Source: an uncultured Bacteroidales bacterium
Lineage (GTDB): Bacteria > Bacteroidota > Bacteroidia > Bacteroidales > F082
NCBI GenBank assembly: GCA_900317155.1
Contig: ONFO01000005.1
Span: forward strand, 56,358 to 120,357
DNA length: 64,000 nucleotides
Reading direction: 5' to 3'
Under the pieces are notes generated by a model. It made no database searches. It was not told the origin of the DNA and saw nothing but the letters and a program-made list of their open reading frames with translations. Position 1 is the stretch's first letter. Each line of letters opens with the position of its first letter. The position numbers were made by a program, and so were the translations under genes. Below, in pieces: positions 34,125-43,638 of this stretch.

Positions 34125-34724
34125 TCATTTCAAGTCCAACTTTAACTGAATGGCCATGTTGAAAGTCATGCGATGCAGGGGTGTGGTACCATAGTCAGCT
34201 ATGGCTTGCTTGTGTTGTTGTGTGGGATAACCTTTGTTCTTTTTCCAATTGTAAACGGGATATTGCTCACCATATTGTTCCATCAACATGTCCCTCGTGG
34301 TCTTGGCCAAGATGGAAGCCGCTGCAATGGATTGGTATTTGGCGTCGCCACCCACGATGCAAACATGCTTCACCTTCTTATACGGATTAAAACGGTTGCC
34401 ATCAATCAACAATAACTCTGGTTCAAGTGATAGTTCATCCAATGCCCTATGCATCGCTAAAAATGAAGCATTTAGAATATTGATTTCATCTATCTCTTGA
34501 GCAGAAACGATGCCTATCCCATAGGACAAAGCCTCCTGCATAATCAGTTCACGGAGCTGCATCCTTTTCTTTTCAGTCAGTTGTTTGGAATCATTCAGTT
34601 CGGGGTAATCCGCATCTTGTTTCAAGATTACTGCCGCTGCCACAACGGGACCCGCCAAACAACCACGGCCAGCCTCATCGCATCCCGCCTCAACCTTATC
34701 GGAATAATGTGTCATCAGTCCCAT
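34125..34724 (-). CDS. rnhB: ribonuclease HII
   Basis: A 199-residue endonuclease that removes ribonucleotides from DNA. The metal-binding residues are visible: Asp16 and Glu17 in [15 protein letters not shown], Asp108 in LLIDGN and Asp127 in [17 protein letters not shown]. Length is normal. The ATG at 34724 lies 3 bp after the stop of the membrane protein gene; a second ATG three codons later is also possible. It is part of the purD operon. Confidence 0.93.
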   Translation of the reverse strand: MGLMTHYSDKVEAGCDEAGRGCLAGPVVAAAVILKQDADYPELNDSKQLTEKKRMQLRELIMQEALSYGIGIVSAQEIDEINILNASFLAMHRALDELSLEPELLLIDGNRFNPYKKVKHVCIVGGDAKYQSIAAASILAKTTRDMLMEQYGEQYPVYNWKKNKGYPTQQHKQAIADYGTTPLHRMTFNMAIQLKLDLK

Positions 34725-34727
34725 AAC

Positions 34728-35711
34728 TTACAAAAATCTAAAGTAGTAGTGATTGGCAAAGACCATTAGGAGAAACAAGGTCAGGAACATATTGGCCCAA
34801 CCCGTATTCCCCATGTAAGAGAAAGCATAGGAAATCAGAATAGATAAGACGATGAAAATCAGCCCATTCATCAACACATTGCCTGTCACAAAAAGGAGGA
34901 GCACGCCAAAGAAAACCATAATCGTGGTCATTGAAATCTTGATTCTCACTGCAATAGTCTTCTCGAAACCAGAATTATTGCCGCCAAAGAAAAGGAATAC
35001 CGTAGCTATCAACAAAAGTGACAACAATATGATAGTCTTCAAGTTAAAGCCACCAACAGAGAAGTGCAGCACAGAGAGATACTCCTTATACCCTAACCAC
35101 ATGCTTGGGAAATCGCCAAACAAGAAGACACCGACGAAATAAAAGAAATAGACAAACAGAAATCCGACAATTGGAATCAGTTGCAAGCGAAGGGAACCTT
35201 TTTTAGCGATAGGCAGAACGATCATTACCCAAAACATCAAAACAATGGATGGGAAGTAACACATGGAGGCCAAAGCAAGATACGCCCCTGCCTTCAAAAG
35301 GTTCATTTCGGCGTTAGGCATCAAATAGGAGTCAAATAGATTGCTGATTACCAACAATATGAAAAACACAGACAAGGCAAAAGGATAGAAATTCGTTTGT
35401 GTTTCTGTCATACTCATCAGCAGGACAAACACAAAAGCGCCCATGGTGCTCACCTTGCCCACAATCTGGTTCTTCACCATTATCGCGTTGAAGAGCAGGG
35501 TCTCAAACACCAACAAGACAAAGGCAAAGATATGTTGGACAAAAGGAGAAAAGTCTAGAAGTCGGTCCACCAGGTTAAAAATCGGGGTCACAGGTTCGCC
35601 CAAACCCATGGTCAACTTCCCTGACACAAAAGCCGGTATCCATAGGGCAATGGCCATCAAGGCAATCACCACATACTGAATGGCATAGCTCTGTCTGAAA
35701 AACTTAATCAT
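34728..35711 (-). CDS. polytopic membrane protein (DUF6427-like)
   Basis: A 327-residue integral membrane protein with about nine or ten predicted helices and hardly any soluble parts. Start MIKFFRQSYAIQYVVIALMAIALWIP and the general plan fit the DUF6427 family of Bacteroidota, which has no known function. Its ATG overlaps the TGA of purD by four bases (ATGA), and rnhB follows 3 bp later, so it is firmly in this operon. Confidence 0.7.
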   Translation of the reverse strand: MIKFFRQSYAIQYVVIALMAIALWIPAFVSGKLTMGLGEPVTPIFNLVDRLLDFSPFVQHIFAFVLLVFETLLFNAIMVKNQIVGKVSTMGAFVFVLLMSMTETQTNFYPFALSVFFILLVISNLFDSYLMPNAEMNLLKAGAYLALASMCYFPSIVLMFWVMIVLPIAKKGSLRLQLIPIVGFLFVYFFYFVGVFLFGDFPSMWLGYKEYLSVLHFSVGGFNLKTIILLSLLLIATVFLFFGGNNSGFEKTIAVRIKISMTTIMVFFGVLLLFVTGNVLMNGLIFIVLSILISYAFSYMGNTGWANMFLTLFLLMVFANHYYFRFL

Positions 35712-37078
35712 TGCATCCTCATCAAGTCAAGCCCAATGTCGTGGCGATAGTTAATACCTTCAAAATGAATCTTCTCTACTTCCCGATATGCGATGCTCCT
35801 CGCTTCTTCAATCGAAGCGCCGTGAGCCGTCACCGCGATGACACGGCCACCTGCCGTGACCACGTTCTTTTCGGCATCAAATGCTGTGCCGGCATGGAAG
35901 GCAACAACGTCCTTCAAATTGTCCAACCCACTCATTATCATGCCTTTCTTATAGGCTTCAGGATAGCCGCCAGAGACCATCATCACCGTGACTGCCGTCT
36001 TGTCGCTCTTGGCATAATGCACCTCGTCAAGACGACCGTCGGCACAAGCCATGAGCAGGTCGGCGAAGTCGCCCTCGATGCGGGTCATCACGGCCTCGGT
36101 CTCAGGGTCGCCCATGCGCACGTTGTACTCAATCACGTAAGGATTGCCACCATCGTTCATCAAACCCAAGAAAATGAAGCCTTTATAGTCGATGCCTTCG
36201 GCTTTCAAGCCCTTGAGGGTCGGCTTCACAATGCGATCCTCCACCTTGTTCAAGAACTCAGGTGTGCAGAACGGGACCGGCGAGACGGCACCCATGCCGC
36301 CCGTGTTCAGACCTTGGTCGCCGTCGCCGATGCGCTTGTAGTCCTTCGCTTCGGGCAGCAACACATAATGCTCGCCGTCGGTCAGCACAAAGACAGACAC
36401 TTCGATGCCTTTCAGGAACTCCTCGATGACCACTGTGGCTGAAGCCGCACCAAACTTGCCGTCAAGCATCTTGCCGAGTTCGTCTTTGGATTCTTGCAAG
36501 TCGTTGAGAATCAACACGCCCTTGCCTGCCGCCAGACCGTCGGCTTTCAGCACGTAAGGTGCTTTCACACTCTCAAGGAACTTATAGCCTTCGTTGAGGT
36601 TGTCCTTGTTGACTTTGAAGCACTTCGCCGTCGGCACGCCATACTTCTCCATGAAGTCCTTGGCATACGCCTTGCTGCCTTCCAGTTGGGCGCCTTGCTT
36701 GTCGGGACCGATAATCTTCACTCCTTTCAGCTCGGCATCACCTTTGAAGAAGTCGACGATGCCATCCACCAAAGGCTGCTCTGGACCTACCACAACAAGA
36801 TTAATCTCTTGCTTTAAGCAGAAGTCTTTTACAGCTTCAAAATCAGAAGGTTTTATATTCACATTCACGCCAACTTGAGCTGTTCCGGCATTGCCTGGAG
36901 CAATGAAGACATGGGCACCTTCGCTTTGGGCCAGCTTCCATGCCAAGGCATGTTCTCTTCCTCCTGAGCCTAGCACCAATATGTTGCGTTTTACTGCAGT
37001 TATATGTTGTCCTTGTATTGCTTTCCAGTCCACAGCTTCCTTTTCGTTGTCGGCCGGATACATGATGATGTTTTCCAT
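35708..37078 (-). CDS. purD: phosphoribosylamine-glycine ligase
   Basis: A 456-residue ATP-grasp enzyme joining phosphoribosylamine and glycine in purine synthesis. The family start is NILVLGSGGREHALAWKLAQS, followed by FIAPGNAGTAQ, PEQPLVDGI, the ATP-grasp core LKADGLAAGKGV and FIFLGLMNDGGNPYVIEYNVRMGDPETEAVM. Compared with the usual start it carries about 30 additional residues (MENIIMYPADNEKEAVDWKA). The frame continues 13 codons further, into the glycosyltransferase gene; the ATG at 37078 leaves a 5-bp gap and was chosen. It overlaps the next gene by four bases. Confidence 0.93.
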   Translation of the reverse strand: MENIIMYPADNEKEAVDWKAIQGQHITAVKRNILVLGSGGREHALAWKLAQSEGAHVFIAPGNAGTAQVGVNVNIKPSDFEAVKDFCLKQEINLVVVGPEQPLVDGIVDFFKGDAELKGVKIIGPDKQGAQLEGSKAYAKDFMEKYGVPTAKCFKVNKDNLNEGYKFLESVKAPYVLKADGLAAGKGVLILNDLQESKDELGKMLDGKFGAASATVVIEEFLKGIEVSVFVLTDGEHYVLLPEAKDYKRIGDGDQGLNTGGMGAVSPVPFCTPEFLNKVEDRIVKPTLKGLKAEGIDYKGFIFLGLMNDGGNPYVIEYNVRMGDPETEAVMTRIEGDFADLLMACADGRLDEVHYAKSDKTAVTVMMVSGGYPEAYKKGMIMSGLDNLKDVVAFHAGTAFDAEKNVVTAGGRVIAVTAHGASIEEARSIAYREVEKIHFEGINYRHDIGLDLMRMQ

Positions 37079-37083
37079 ATCTG

Positions 37084-38208
37084 TTATTTTTCTATAGCTT
37101 TCATTAATGAATTCCAAATAGCATTCGCTGCTTTATCCCACGAAAAATCCATGACACGTTCCCTGCCCTTCTCAATAAGCGACTCGCGTACGTTCTCGTC
37201 AAGCATTTCCGTCATGCCTTCGGCAATGGAGGCCTCGCTGAAGGGATCGACGAGCAAAGCTGCATCGTCCGCCACCTCGGGCATGGAAGTCACATTGGAG
37301 GTGATGACGGGCGTCTCACACTTGAACGCCTCCAGAATCGGGATGCCAAAGCCCTCGAAATACGACACATACACCGAAGCGAGAGCCGCTGCCGTCACCA
37401 GATGCAAGTCCTCGGCACTCAAACGACCGGCAAAGACCACCTCGTCCTTGAAACGCATCTGGCTGTAAGCCTGCTCGATAGGCTCCGACCACCAACGCTT
37501 CTCCCCTACAATCAACAACTTGACATTGGAAGGTGTCTGGCTCTTGAACAAGTCGAATGCCGTGAACAGTCGTGCCAGGTTCTTGCGCGGATGCAACGAA
37601 CCAACGAACATGAAATAAGGATTCCCGTTGGTATAATGGGCTCTTATCCTTTCCTGCTCCTCTTCAGAAATCGGCGCAAACCTCTCATTCACACCGTTAT
37701 AGGCCACATCAATCTTCTCGGGCTCAATGCCATAGCATTCCACGATGTCCTGTTTCGAGAACTCCGACACCGTCACGATACGTATAGCTTTACGGGCAAA
37801 ACGAGGGAAGAAAGTCTTGTAGTGCCAAAGATGTATCTTCGGCATGTCCTTTGGAAAATGCTCAAAGTTAAGGTCATGGAACTGAGCCACTTGTGGCACA
37901 TCGGAGCGAAGGCTAAGGTAGCCGTCGGGCGAGAAGAACAGGTCGGGCTGGATTTGCTTCAGGGCTTTCTTCACCGAGAACTCGAAGAACCAGATGAAGA
38001 GGAAGGGGTGCCGTGCCTGAGGGAACAGCACTATGGGTTTCACATTGTCGCCGAAGACAAACATCGGGTCGGGCTCGCGGTCGAAGAGGAAGTAGAACTC
38101 CACCTCAGGATGGTCCTTCACCATGCGGCGCAAGGTTTCGTATGCCACCCAACCGATACCTTCCAACTTGTTTTTCAGCAACAAGCGTGTATTGACTGCA
38201 ATTTTCAT
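37084..38208 (-). CDS. glycosyltransferase family 4-like, GT-B fold
   Basis: A 374-residue sugar transferase of the GT-B class. Start MKIAVNTRLLLKNKLEGIGWVAYETLRRM is the N-terminal domain beta strand and loop; FVGSLHPRKNLARLFTAFDLFK marks the linker and C-terminal Rossmann domain, and YEGFGIPILEAFKCETPVITSNVTSMPEVADDAALLVDP is the nucleotide-sugar site with the conserved E-x7-E pattern. It probably acts on a surface polysaccharide or glycoprotein. First gene of the operon, behind a promoter at 38262-38269. Confidence 0.85.
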   Translation of the reverse strand: MKIAVNTRLLLKNKLEGIGWVAYETLRRMVKDHPEVEFYFLFDREPDPMFVFGDNVKPIVLFPQARHPFLFIWFFEFSVKKALKQIQPDLFFSPDGYLSLRSDVPQVAQFHDLNFEHFPKDMPKIHLWHYKTFFPRFARKAIRIVTVSEFSKQDIVECYGIEPEKIDVAYNGVNERFAPISEEEQERIRAHYTNGNPYFMFVGSLHPRKNLARLFTAFDLFKSQTPSNVKLLIVGEKRWWSEPIEQAYSQMRFKDEVVFAGRLSAEDLHLVTAAALASVYVSYFEGFGIPILEAFKCETPVITSNVTSMPEVADDAALLVDPFSEASIAEGMTEMLDENVRESLIEKGRERVMDFSWDKAANAIWNSLMKAIEK

Positions 38209-38261
38209 TGTTCTGTTTTGACACTCGTTTTCTTGCAGTCATCACACTGCAATTTTGTTCG

Positions 38262-38269
38262 CAAAGATA
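38262..38269 (-). promoter_or_regulatory. -7 box of the glycosyltransferase-purD operon
   Basis: The minus strand reads TATCTTTG, a perfect match, 53 bp upstream of the ATG at 38208. A TTTTG lies 16 bp further upstream (38290-38286), slightly closer than usual. Confidence 0.6.
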
Positions 38270-38322
38270 CAATTTTTACCCACATCAAAACCTTGCCAAC
38301 AAGAATTGATTAGGATTTTTAT

Positions 38323-38330
38323 TACTTTTG
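38323..38330 (+). promoter_or_regulatory. -7 box of the DUF5060 hydrolase gene
   Basis: TACTTTTG is a perfect match 22 bp before the ATG at 38353. No -33 element at a normal distance was found. It is divergent from the glycosyltransferase operon. Confidence 0.6.
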
Positions 38331-38352
38331 CTCCGAAATAATACCTAACGCC

Positions 38353-40470
38353 ATGGGGAAAACTTTTTTCGTCTCCTTGATTACACTTTGGTGCGCCTTC
38401 GTTTACGCCCAACCGGCCATCACCAACCTTTCATTGCCAAGCTCCGTGGATGTCTTTAGTTTATTCGAGATGTCGTTCCAACTGGGGAAATACGACAATC
38501 CTTACGACCCCGAAGTCATCGATGTGTACGCAGAATTCATGGCGCCTGACGGCAAAACCTTCAAGGTCAATGGGTTCTATTACGAAGGGTATACCTTCCA
38601 ACAGAAAGACGACTATGAAGTGGCATCAGCAAGTCGCGACAAGGGTTGGCGTGTGAGATTCACGCCCAACCAGGCAGGAAAATGGAGTTTCAGCCTCCAT
38701 GCCATCGACCGCAAAGGCAAGACCACCCTTTCGGCAAGCGACAACTACCCTACCACTTTTGAATGCAGGTCGGTAGGTAGCGCACCAGGTTTCATCAGAA
38801 AGGCCAACACGAGATACCTGAAACGCGAGGTGATGCAGAACGGCAAGTCGGAGTATCAAGCATTCTACCCCATCGGACCCAATGTGGCATGGTACGAATA
38901 CAAAGGTTCAAGTGCTTATCCCAAAGGCATTTACGACTATAATCATTATATCGACAAAATGGCTGGAAGTGCCAACTATATGCGCATTTGGCTCACCCGC
39001 TACCAATACCTTTCGCTTTATGGGCCGGAATTCACGCAGATGAACGGCAAAAAGCCTACTGTTTATTTTGACTCGTCACTCAACCAAAAAGACGCTGCCG
39101 AACTCGACCATATCATTGCCTACGCAGCAGAGAAAGGCATCAACGTCATGCCCTGCTTGTTCTCATTTGGTGACTTTGGCAACATGCACCAGAGTTCATG
39201 CCGATGGGACAATAACCCCTACAACACCGTGCTCGGATTGAAGTCGCCCACGATGTTCTTCACCGACAAAGAGGCCAAAAGGATTGCCAAAAACCTGGTC
39301 CGCTACATCGTTGCACGTTGGGGGTATGCCACCAATATCGTTTGTTGGGAGTTATGGAACGAGGTCAACAACATCCCATCCGACGGCCAACCAGAAGCGT
39401 CGTTCCACGCCAACATCGTCAAGTGGCACGAGGAGATGGCCGACTATGTACGCTCCATCGACCCCTTCAAACACCTTGTCAGCACCTCACTTGGCCCTTT
39501 TTCCGAAAAAGACTACATCGGGGGTGCGCTCTACAAAAACCTCGACATCGTGCAATTCCACAACTACGGCAACATCCAAAAGGCCAAGTCCTCGGAGCAA
39601 CGCACCAAGCAATTATTCGACAAATTCGCAACTTATCATCCTCTTTACCCCGACAAACCCATCTTCTGCGGAGAGTTCGGTTTCGGGCAATCCGCTCCCC
39701 CGAAATACCAAGACAAAGATCCGTTTGGATTCGACACGCACAACTGCATTTGGGCTTCGCTCTTTTCGGGCACGATGGGCCCCGGCTCCATCTGGTTATG
39801 GAGCTACCTTCGCGACAGGGACTTGCTTCGCATCTATGCACCCGTGTTGGCCTACAGCAAAAACTTACCGCTCCTCCCCGACTCTTTCACCCCTCATACC
39901 ACCGTCTCGACAAACAAGAGCTCTTTGGTATGCCCCAACGGCATTGAGACCTATTATCTTTCCAGTGCCGACGAAGACACGCTCTACGGCTGGTGCCAAG
40001 ACACTGCCTTCAGCTACCAAGCCTTGCGCCGCCTCACCGACAAATCAATTTCAAAAGGACATTTCATCACCGATGCCAAAGTCGACACGAAAGGCTACGT
40101 CTACACTTTGGACGAAGAAAAGAAGCCTCGACCTTGCTCAAAAAGCAACACCATCATCTTGCCCATTAGCAAACAAGATGTTGGGACGCAATATGTTGTG
40201 AGGTGGTTCGATGGAGAAACCGGACTCGAAATCACCCAAGAGAAAACACAAGCCACAGTGACACACGACAGAAAGAACAACCAATTCATCGAGATACAGT
40301 TCCCATCGACGATTCGCGACTTGAAGAAACGCCAAATCTACAACACCTACGGCGACGCCGCCTTCATCATCATCGCTGAGAAAGATAAAACAAAAGGGAG
40401 CAACACCCAAGGCATCGCTCCCAATAAACGTTTGAAAGTCACAAAGACTTCAAAAGACAAATCACATTAA
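38353..40470 (+). CDS. DUF5060 / GH5-like secreted glycoside hydrolase
   Basis: A 705-residue exported enzyme (signal peptide ending FVYAQ). Residues about 20-115 are a DUF5060 beta domain ([31 protein letters not shown]). The central TIM barrel (about 150-500) has the acid/base Glu in [10 protein letters not shown] and the likely nucleophile in FCGEFGFG, as in clan GH-A. FWLTRYQY-type aromatic residues and [11 protein letters not shown] line the cleft. The C-terminal 200 residues form a beta domain followed by a lysine-rich tail. No T9SS sorting domain is seen, so it is probably periplasmic or released. Substrate is a beta-glycan, not further determined. Its stop codon overlaps that of convergent ahcY. 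Confidence 0.8.
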   Translation: MGKTFFVSLITLWCAFVYAQPAITNLSLPSSVDVFSLFEMSFQLGKYDNPYDPEVIDVYAEFMAPDGKTFKVNGFYYEGYTFQQKDDYEVASASRDKGWRVRFTPNQAGKWSFSLHAIDRKGKTTLSASDNYPTTFECRSVGSAPGFIRKANTRYLKREVMQNGKSEYQAFYPIGPNVAWYEYKGSSAYPKGIYDYNHYIDKMAGSANYMRIWLTRYQYLSLYGPEFTQMNGKKPTVYFDSSLNQKDAAELDHIIAYAAEKGINVMPCLFSFGDFGNMHQSSCRWDNNPYNTVLGLKSPTMFFTDKEAKRIAKNLVRYIVARWGYATNIVCWELWNEVNNIPSDGQPEASFHANIVKWHEEMADYVRSIDPFKHLVSTSLGPFSEKDYIGGALYKNLDIVQFHNYGNIQKAKSSEQRTKQLFDKFATYHPLYPDKPIFCGEFGFGQSAPPKYQDKDPFGFDTHNCIWASLFSGTMGPGSIWLWSYLRDRDLLRIYAPVLAYSKNLPLLPDSFTPHTTVSTNKSSLVCPNGIETYYLSSADEDTLYGWCQDTAFSYQALRRLTDKSISKGHFITDAKVDTKGYVYTLDEEKKPRPCSKSNTIILPISKQDVGTQYVVRWFDGETGLEITQEKTQATVTHDRKNNQFIEIQFPSTIRDLKKRQIYNTYGDAAFIIIAEKDKTKGSNTQGIAPNKRLKVTKTSKDKSH

Positions 40471-41897
40471 TAACGGTAGATGTCCGACTTGTAAGGTCCC
40501 TCAACGGGCACACCGATGTAGTCGGCCTGCTTCTGCGTGAGCTTGGTCAGCTTCACGCCAATCTTCTCAAGGTGCAGGCGGGCGACTTCCTCGTCCAAAT
40601 ACTTCGGCAGGCAATACACACCTACTTTATATTGTCCTCGCTTCTCCCAGAGGTCCATCTGGGCCAAGGTCTGGTTGGTGAACGAGTTACTCATCACGAA
40701 ACTGGCGTGACCCGTGGCGCAACCAAGGTTGACCAGTCGACCCGAGGCCAACAGGAAGATGCAATGACCGTCGTCGAAGACATACTTGTCGACTTGCGGC
40801 TTAATGTTGATTTTCTCCTTCAGATGCTCGGTCTTTTCGAGGCGATCCACCTGGATTTCGTTGTCGAAATGGCCGATATTGCACACGATGGCCTGGTCTT
40901 TCATCTGCAGGATGTGCTCCAGCGTGATGACGTCACAGTTACCTGTAGTGGTCACAAAGATGTTGCCTTCTTTGACGGCCTCCTCCATCGTCGTGACTTC
41001 GAAGCCTTCCATGGCAGCTTGCAAGGCGCAGATGGGGTCGATTTCGGTGACGAGTACGCGGGCACCGTAGCTCTTCATCGAGTGAGAGCAGCCCTTGCCC
41101 ACCTCACCGTAACCACAAACCACGACTACCTTACCGGCAATCATCACGTCGGTGGCGCGCTTGATGCCATCAGCCAACGACTCGCGGCAGCCATAGAGGT
41201 TGTCGAACTTCGACTTGGTCACCGAGTCGTTCACGTTGATGGCGGGAACGAGCAACTCACCGCGCTCGTGCATTTGGTACAGACGGTGTACGCCTGTGGT
41301 GGTCTCTTCCGAAACACCCTTCCAGCCAGCCACAACCGTGTGCCAGAAGGTCGGATTCTCTTTATAGGTGGCCTTGATGACGCTCATCAATGCGGCTTCC
41401 TCGGCACTGCCCGTGGGTGCATCAAGGAGTTTGGGATCATTTTCGCAGGCATAGCCTTTGTGAATCAGCAAGGTGGCATCGCCGCCATCATCGACAATCA
41501 AGTCCGGACCCGTGCCATCGGGGAAAGTGATGGCGCGTTTGGTGCACCACCAATAGTCTTCGAGGGTCTCGCCTTTCCAAGCGAAGACGGAAGTGCCCGT
41601 TTCGGCGATGGCCGCCGCAGCGTGGTCTTGCGTGGAGTAAATGTTACACGAGCACCAGCGCACCGTAGCCCCCAACTTCACCAAAGTCTCAATTAGGCAG
41701 GCCGTTTGGATGGTCATGTGCAGCGAGCCCATAATCTTGGCGCCCTTCAGCGGTTTCGTGTCGCCATATTTCTTGCGCAGCGACATCAGGCCAGGCATTT
41801 CGTGTTCCGACACTTCAATTTCCTTACGTCCCCAAGCGGCCAGGTTCATGTCGGCCACCAAATAAGGGAGTTTGTTATCTAATAGTCTGTTATCCAT
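40467..41897 (-). CDS. ahcY: adenosylhomocysteinase
   Basis: A 476-residue NAD-dependent hydrolase that splits S-adenosylhomocysteine to adenosine and homocysteine. Family blocks seen: [53 protein letters not shown] with the active-site Lys, the NAD motif CGYGEVGKG, and the C-terminal YRY typical of the enzyme. Length fits the long bacterial form. It has a clear promoter (41936-41964) and no neighbour of the methyl cycle; it is convergent with the DUF5060 hydrolase gene, overlapping by four bases. Confidence 0.96.
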   Translation of the reverse strand: MDNRLLDNKLPYLVADMNLAAWGRKEIEVSEHEMPGLMSLRKKYGDTKPLKGAKIMGSLHMTIQTACLIETLVKLGATVRWCSCNIYSTQDHAAAAIAETGTSVFAWKGETLEDYWWCTKRAITFPDGTGPDLIVDDGGDATLLIHKGYACENDPKLLDAPTGSAEEAALMSVIKATYKENPTFWHTVVAGWKGVSEETTTGVHRLYQMHERGELLVPAINVNDSVTKSKFDNLYGCRESLADGIKRATDVMIAGKVVVVCGYGEVGKGCSHSMKSYGARVLVTEIDPICALQAAMEGFEVTTMEEAVKEGNIFVTTTGNCDVITLEHILQMKDQAIVCNIGHFDNEIQVDRLEKTEHLKEKINIKPQVDKYVFDDGHCIFLLASGRLVNLGCATGHASFVMSNSFTNQTLAQMDLWEKRGQYKVGVYCLPKYLDEEVARLHLEKIGVKLTKLTQKQADYIGVPVEGPYKSDIYRY

Positions 41898-41935
41898 TGT
41901 TTTAAGTATTTTGTATTCGTCTTAATATGAAGAGG

Positions 41936-41964
41936 CAAAGATACACAAATTCCCCTTACATCAA
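41936..41964 (-). promoter_or_regulatory. promoter of ahcY
   Basis: The minus strand has TTG (41964-41962), an 18-bp spacer and TATCTTTG (41943-41936), 38 bp upstream of the ATG. No SAH riboswitch-like fold was recognised in the short leader. Confidence 0.75.
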
Positions 41965-42134
41965 CACAAAAAGCGGAGAAATTCTCCGCATGATTTATAA
42001 CATGAATTGCCATGAATTGGACACGAATTTTCAAAAACAATAATTTATGAAGAAATTGACTTCGTCGAAATCTCCGATTCGGCTGAGCCAATCTTCGATT
42101 TCGTGATAAATTTCTGATAATTCGTGTTTTAAAT

Positions 42135-42782
42135 TCAATCTGGCAAGCGATACAAAGTCAGTTTGTCGTCCAAGGTGCATTGAATCAGGCCATAATGCTT
42201 GGCGTAATAGATTTCTGTAGGGAAATTTTTGGTTTGCGGATAGGCAACATCTATGAGTTTGAGGTGCATCACACCTTGATAGGTCTTTTCGCTAACCGTG
42301 TAGGAATCAAGATATTCCGCAGTGTAATCCATAGCGTTATCGTAACCAGATTCATAACATTTGTATCTTTTATCGCTATCGGGATAGAACAAGTTCCCGT
42401 CAATGCCCATCACATAAACAGCTTCGTTAAAGTACAGCCTGAACTCATTAATATCCGAATACTCCACCCACTTGTAGGCGGAAATCGTGGGTGAAACCCT
42501 TAATGTGCCGTAAGAGTTCGCCCCGCTCTGTTCAATGTGCTCATATTCACCCTTTTCCGTAGGGATGAAAAGAATGGTGGTTCCCGTTTCGGTCGTATAG
42601 GAATTGGCAAGGGCAAATCTGAACGACTGATGGATGCCGTTGTCGTCCTGCATCGTGAAGTAGCAATTCGTGCTGTCGGCAAACCAATCACGGTTGGCAT
42701 CGTTCACGCGATAGGTCTTGGTCTTTACACAAGAGGACATAACAAATGACAATACCATCAAAATCAACAATTTATTCTTCAT
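42135..42782 (-). CDS. lipoprotein of unknown function
   Basis: A 215-residue lipoprotein. The ATG at 42782 gives MKNKLLILMVLSFVMSSC, a normal signal peptide with lipobox; the open frame upstream of it is AT-rich and lies within the preceding gene. The mature protein is beta-rich (FTMQDDNGIHQSFRFALANSY, YTAEYLDSYTVSEKTYQGVMHLKLID) and ends IYYAKHYGLIQCTLDDKLTLYRLPD, similar in plan to the neighbour encoded just upstream, which also ends with a YENGLLGV strand. The two genes overlap by 11 bp and are probably expressed together. Confidence 0.7.
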   Translation of the reverse strand: MKNKLLILMVLSFVMSSCVKTKTYRVNDANRDWFADSTNCYFTMQDDNGIHQSFRFALANSYTTETGTTILFIPTEKGEYEHIEQSGANSYGTLRVSPTISAYKWVEYSDINEFRLYFNEAVYVMGIDGNLFYPDSDKRYKCYESGYDNAMDYTAEYLDSYTVSEKTYQGVMHLKLIDVAYPQTKNFPTEIYYAKHYGLIQCTLDDKLTLYRLPD

Positions 42783-43431
42783 AGAGCCAATATTTTTCAC
42801 CGTTAGACATAACAACTCCGAGCAAGCCATTTTCATAATTATAATAATAGGTATCGGCGTGGATGGAGCCTTCTTCTTCGTAATAATCAACAAGTTCCGA
42901 CTTCAGCTTGAAGACATCGTGGTAATAGCGTCCATTAACTTTCAGGGAGTCAAGCATTTCATAGTTGGATGTGTCTTCGCCGATGAGCGGTAACCGTGCG
43001 CTTCCTACAGCAAAAATTGTGGCGCGTTTCGCATAGTTTTGCCCACCTTCTTCCTCGAAAGCCATATACCGGTTGGAGAATTCGATTTCCACGTTGAAAA
43101 TCGGGTAGTTAGGCGTGCATTTGGTGATGTCTGACTCATATTCATAGATGCAGTTGGGGGCGGGCTTGTACTTTTCATACATATAGTCGAAGCCCGTTTC
43201 CTTTTGGCGGTGGCGCGACACGGTGAAGTCGATGACGGTGCGGTCGCTCTCGTGCTGCATACGGAACACGTCGCCGTTTCGGTAAGGCACGGTGGCCAGA
43301 TACTGCTCGGGGATGCGCCCCAAATCGACATAGGTGGTTTTGCTGCGTGGGCAGGCCGTGAACAGCATCAACATGACTCCAAAAAGCATCGGAGCCACCA
43401 TTTTTCTGAGAATTTGCTTTTTCGTTTGCAT
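42772..43431 (-). CDS. lipoprotein of unknown function
   Basis: A 219-residue lipoprotein: MQTKKQILRKMVAPMLFGVMLMLFTAC. The mature part is predicted beta-rich (VFRMQHESDRTVIDFTVSRHRQ, FNVEIEFSNRYMAFEEEG) and ends with HADTYYYNYENGLLGVVMSNGEKYWLYEE. The end has the same plan as that of the following lipoprotein (a plain strand, then a recurring hydrophobic strand), which suggests an old duplication. The ATG at 43431 was chosen over a frame start 20 codons upstream that covers the promoter. Confidence 0.7.
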   Translation of the reverse strand: MQTKKQILRKMVAPMLFGVMLMLFTACPRSKTTYVDLGRIPEQYLATVPYRNGDVFRMQHESDRTVIDFTVSRHRQKETGFDYMYEKYKPAPNCIYEYESDITKCTPNYPIFNVEIEFSNRYMAFEEEGGQNYAKRATIFAVGSARLPLIGEDTSNYEMLDSLKVNGRYYHDVFKLKSELVDYYEEEGSIHADTYYYNYENGLLGVVMSNGEKYWLYEE

Positions 43432-43459
43432 AACCGATGTGGTTTTGAGATTTCGGCTG

Positions 43460-43467
43460 CAAAAATA
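43460..43467 (-). promoter_or_regulatory. -7 box of the two-lipoprotein unit
   Basis: The minus strand reads TATTTTTG, a perfect match, 28 bp upstream of the ATG at 43431. Confidence 0.6.
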
Positions 43468-43571
43468 TGGCAAATTTTCACTCAAAATCATAGTCTTATG
43501 GGCATTACAAACTTTTGGAAAACCTGCACTTTGATTTCCAACGCGTTATGATTTCCGATTACAACATTTCT

Positions 43572-43615
43572 ATTTCCGAAAAAGAGAACACATTTCCGAA
43601 AAATATGTATTTTTG
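43572..43615 (+). promoter_or_regulatory. SPFH gene promoter with two direct repeats
   Basis: TATTTTTG at 43608-43615 is the -7 box, 23 bp before the ATG. The 12-mer ATTTCCGAAAAA occurs at 43572-43583 and 43592-43603, 20 bp apart, spanning the -33 region; a related ATTTCCGATTA lies further upstream. The repeats may bind a regulator on one DNA face. Confidence 0.55.
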
Positions 43616-43638
43616 CCAAAACTTAAAACAACAGCAAA

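Noticed and set aside
40572-41696. 374-codon open frame opposite ahcY
   Set aside because: ahcY has every family motif on the minus strand; the plus-strand product is rich in His, Val and Gln with no recognisable structure.
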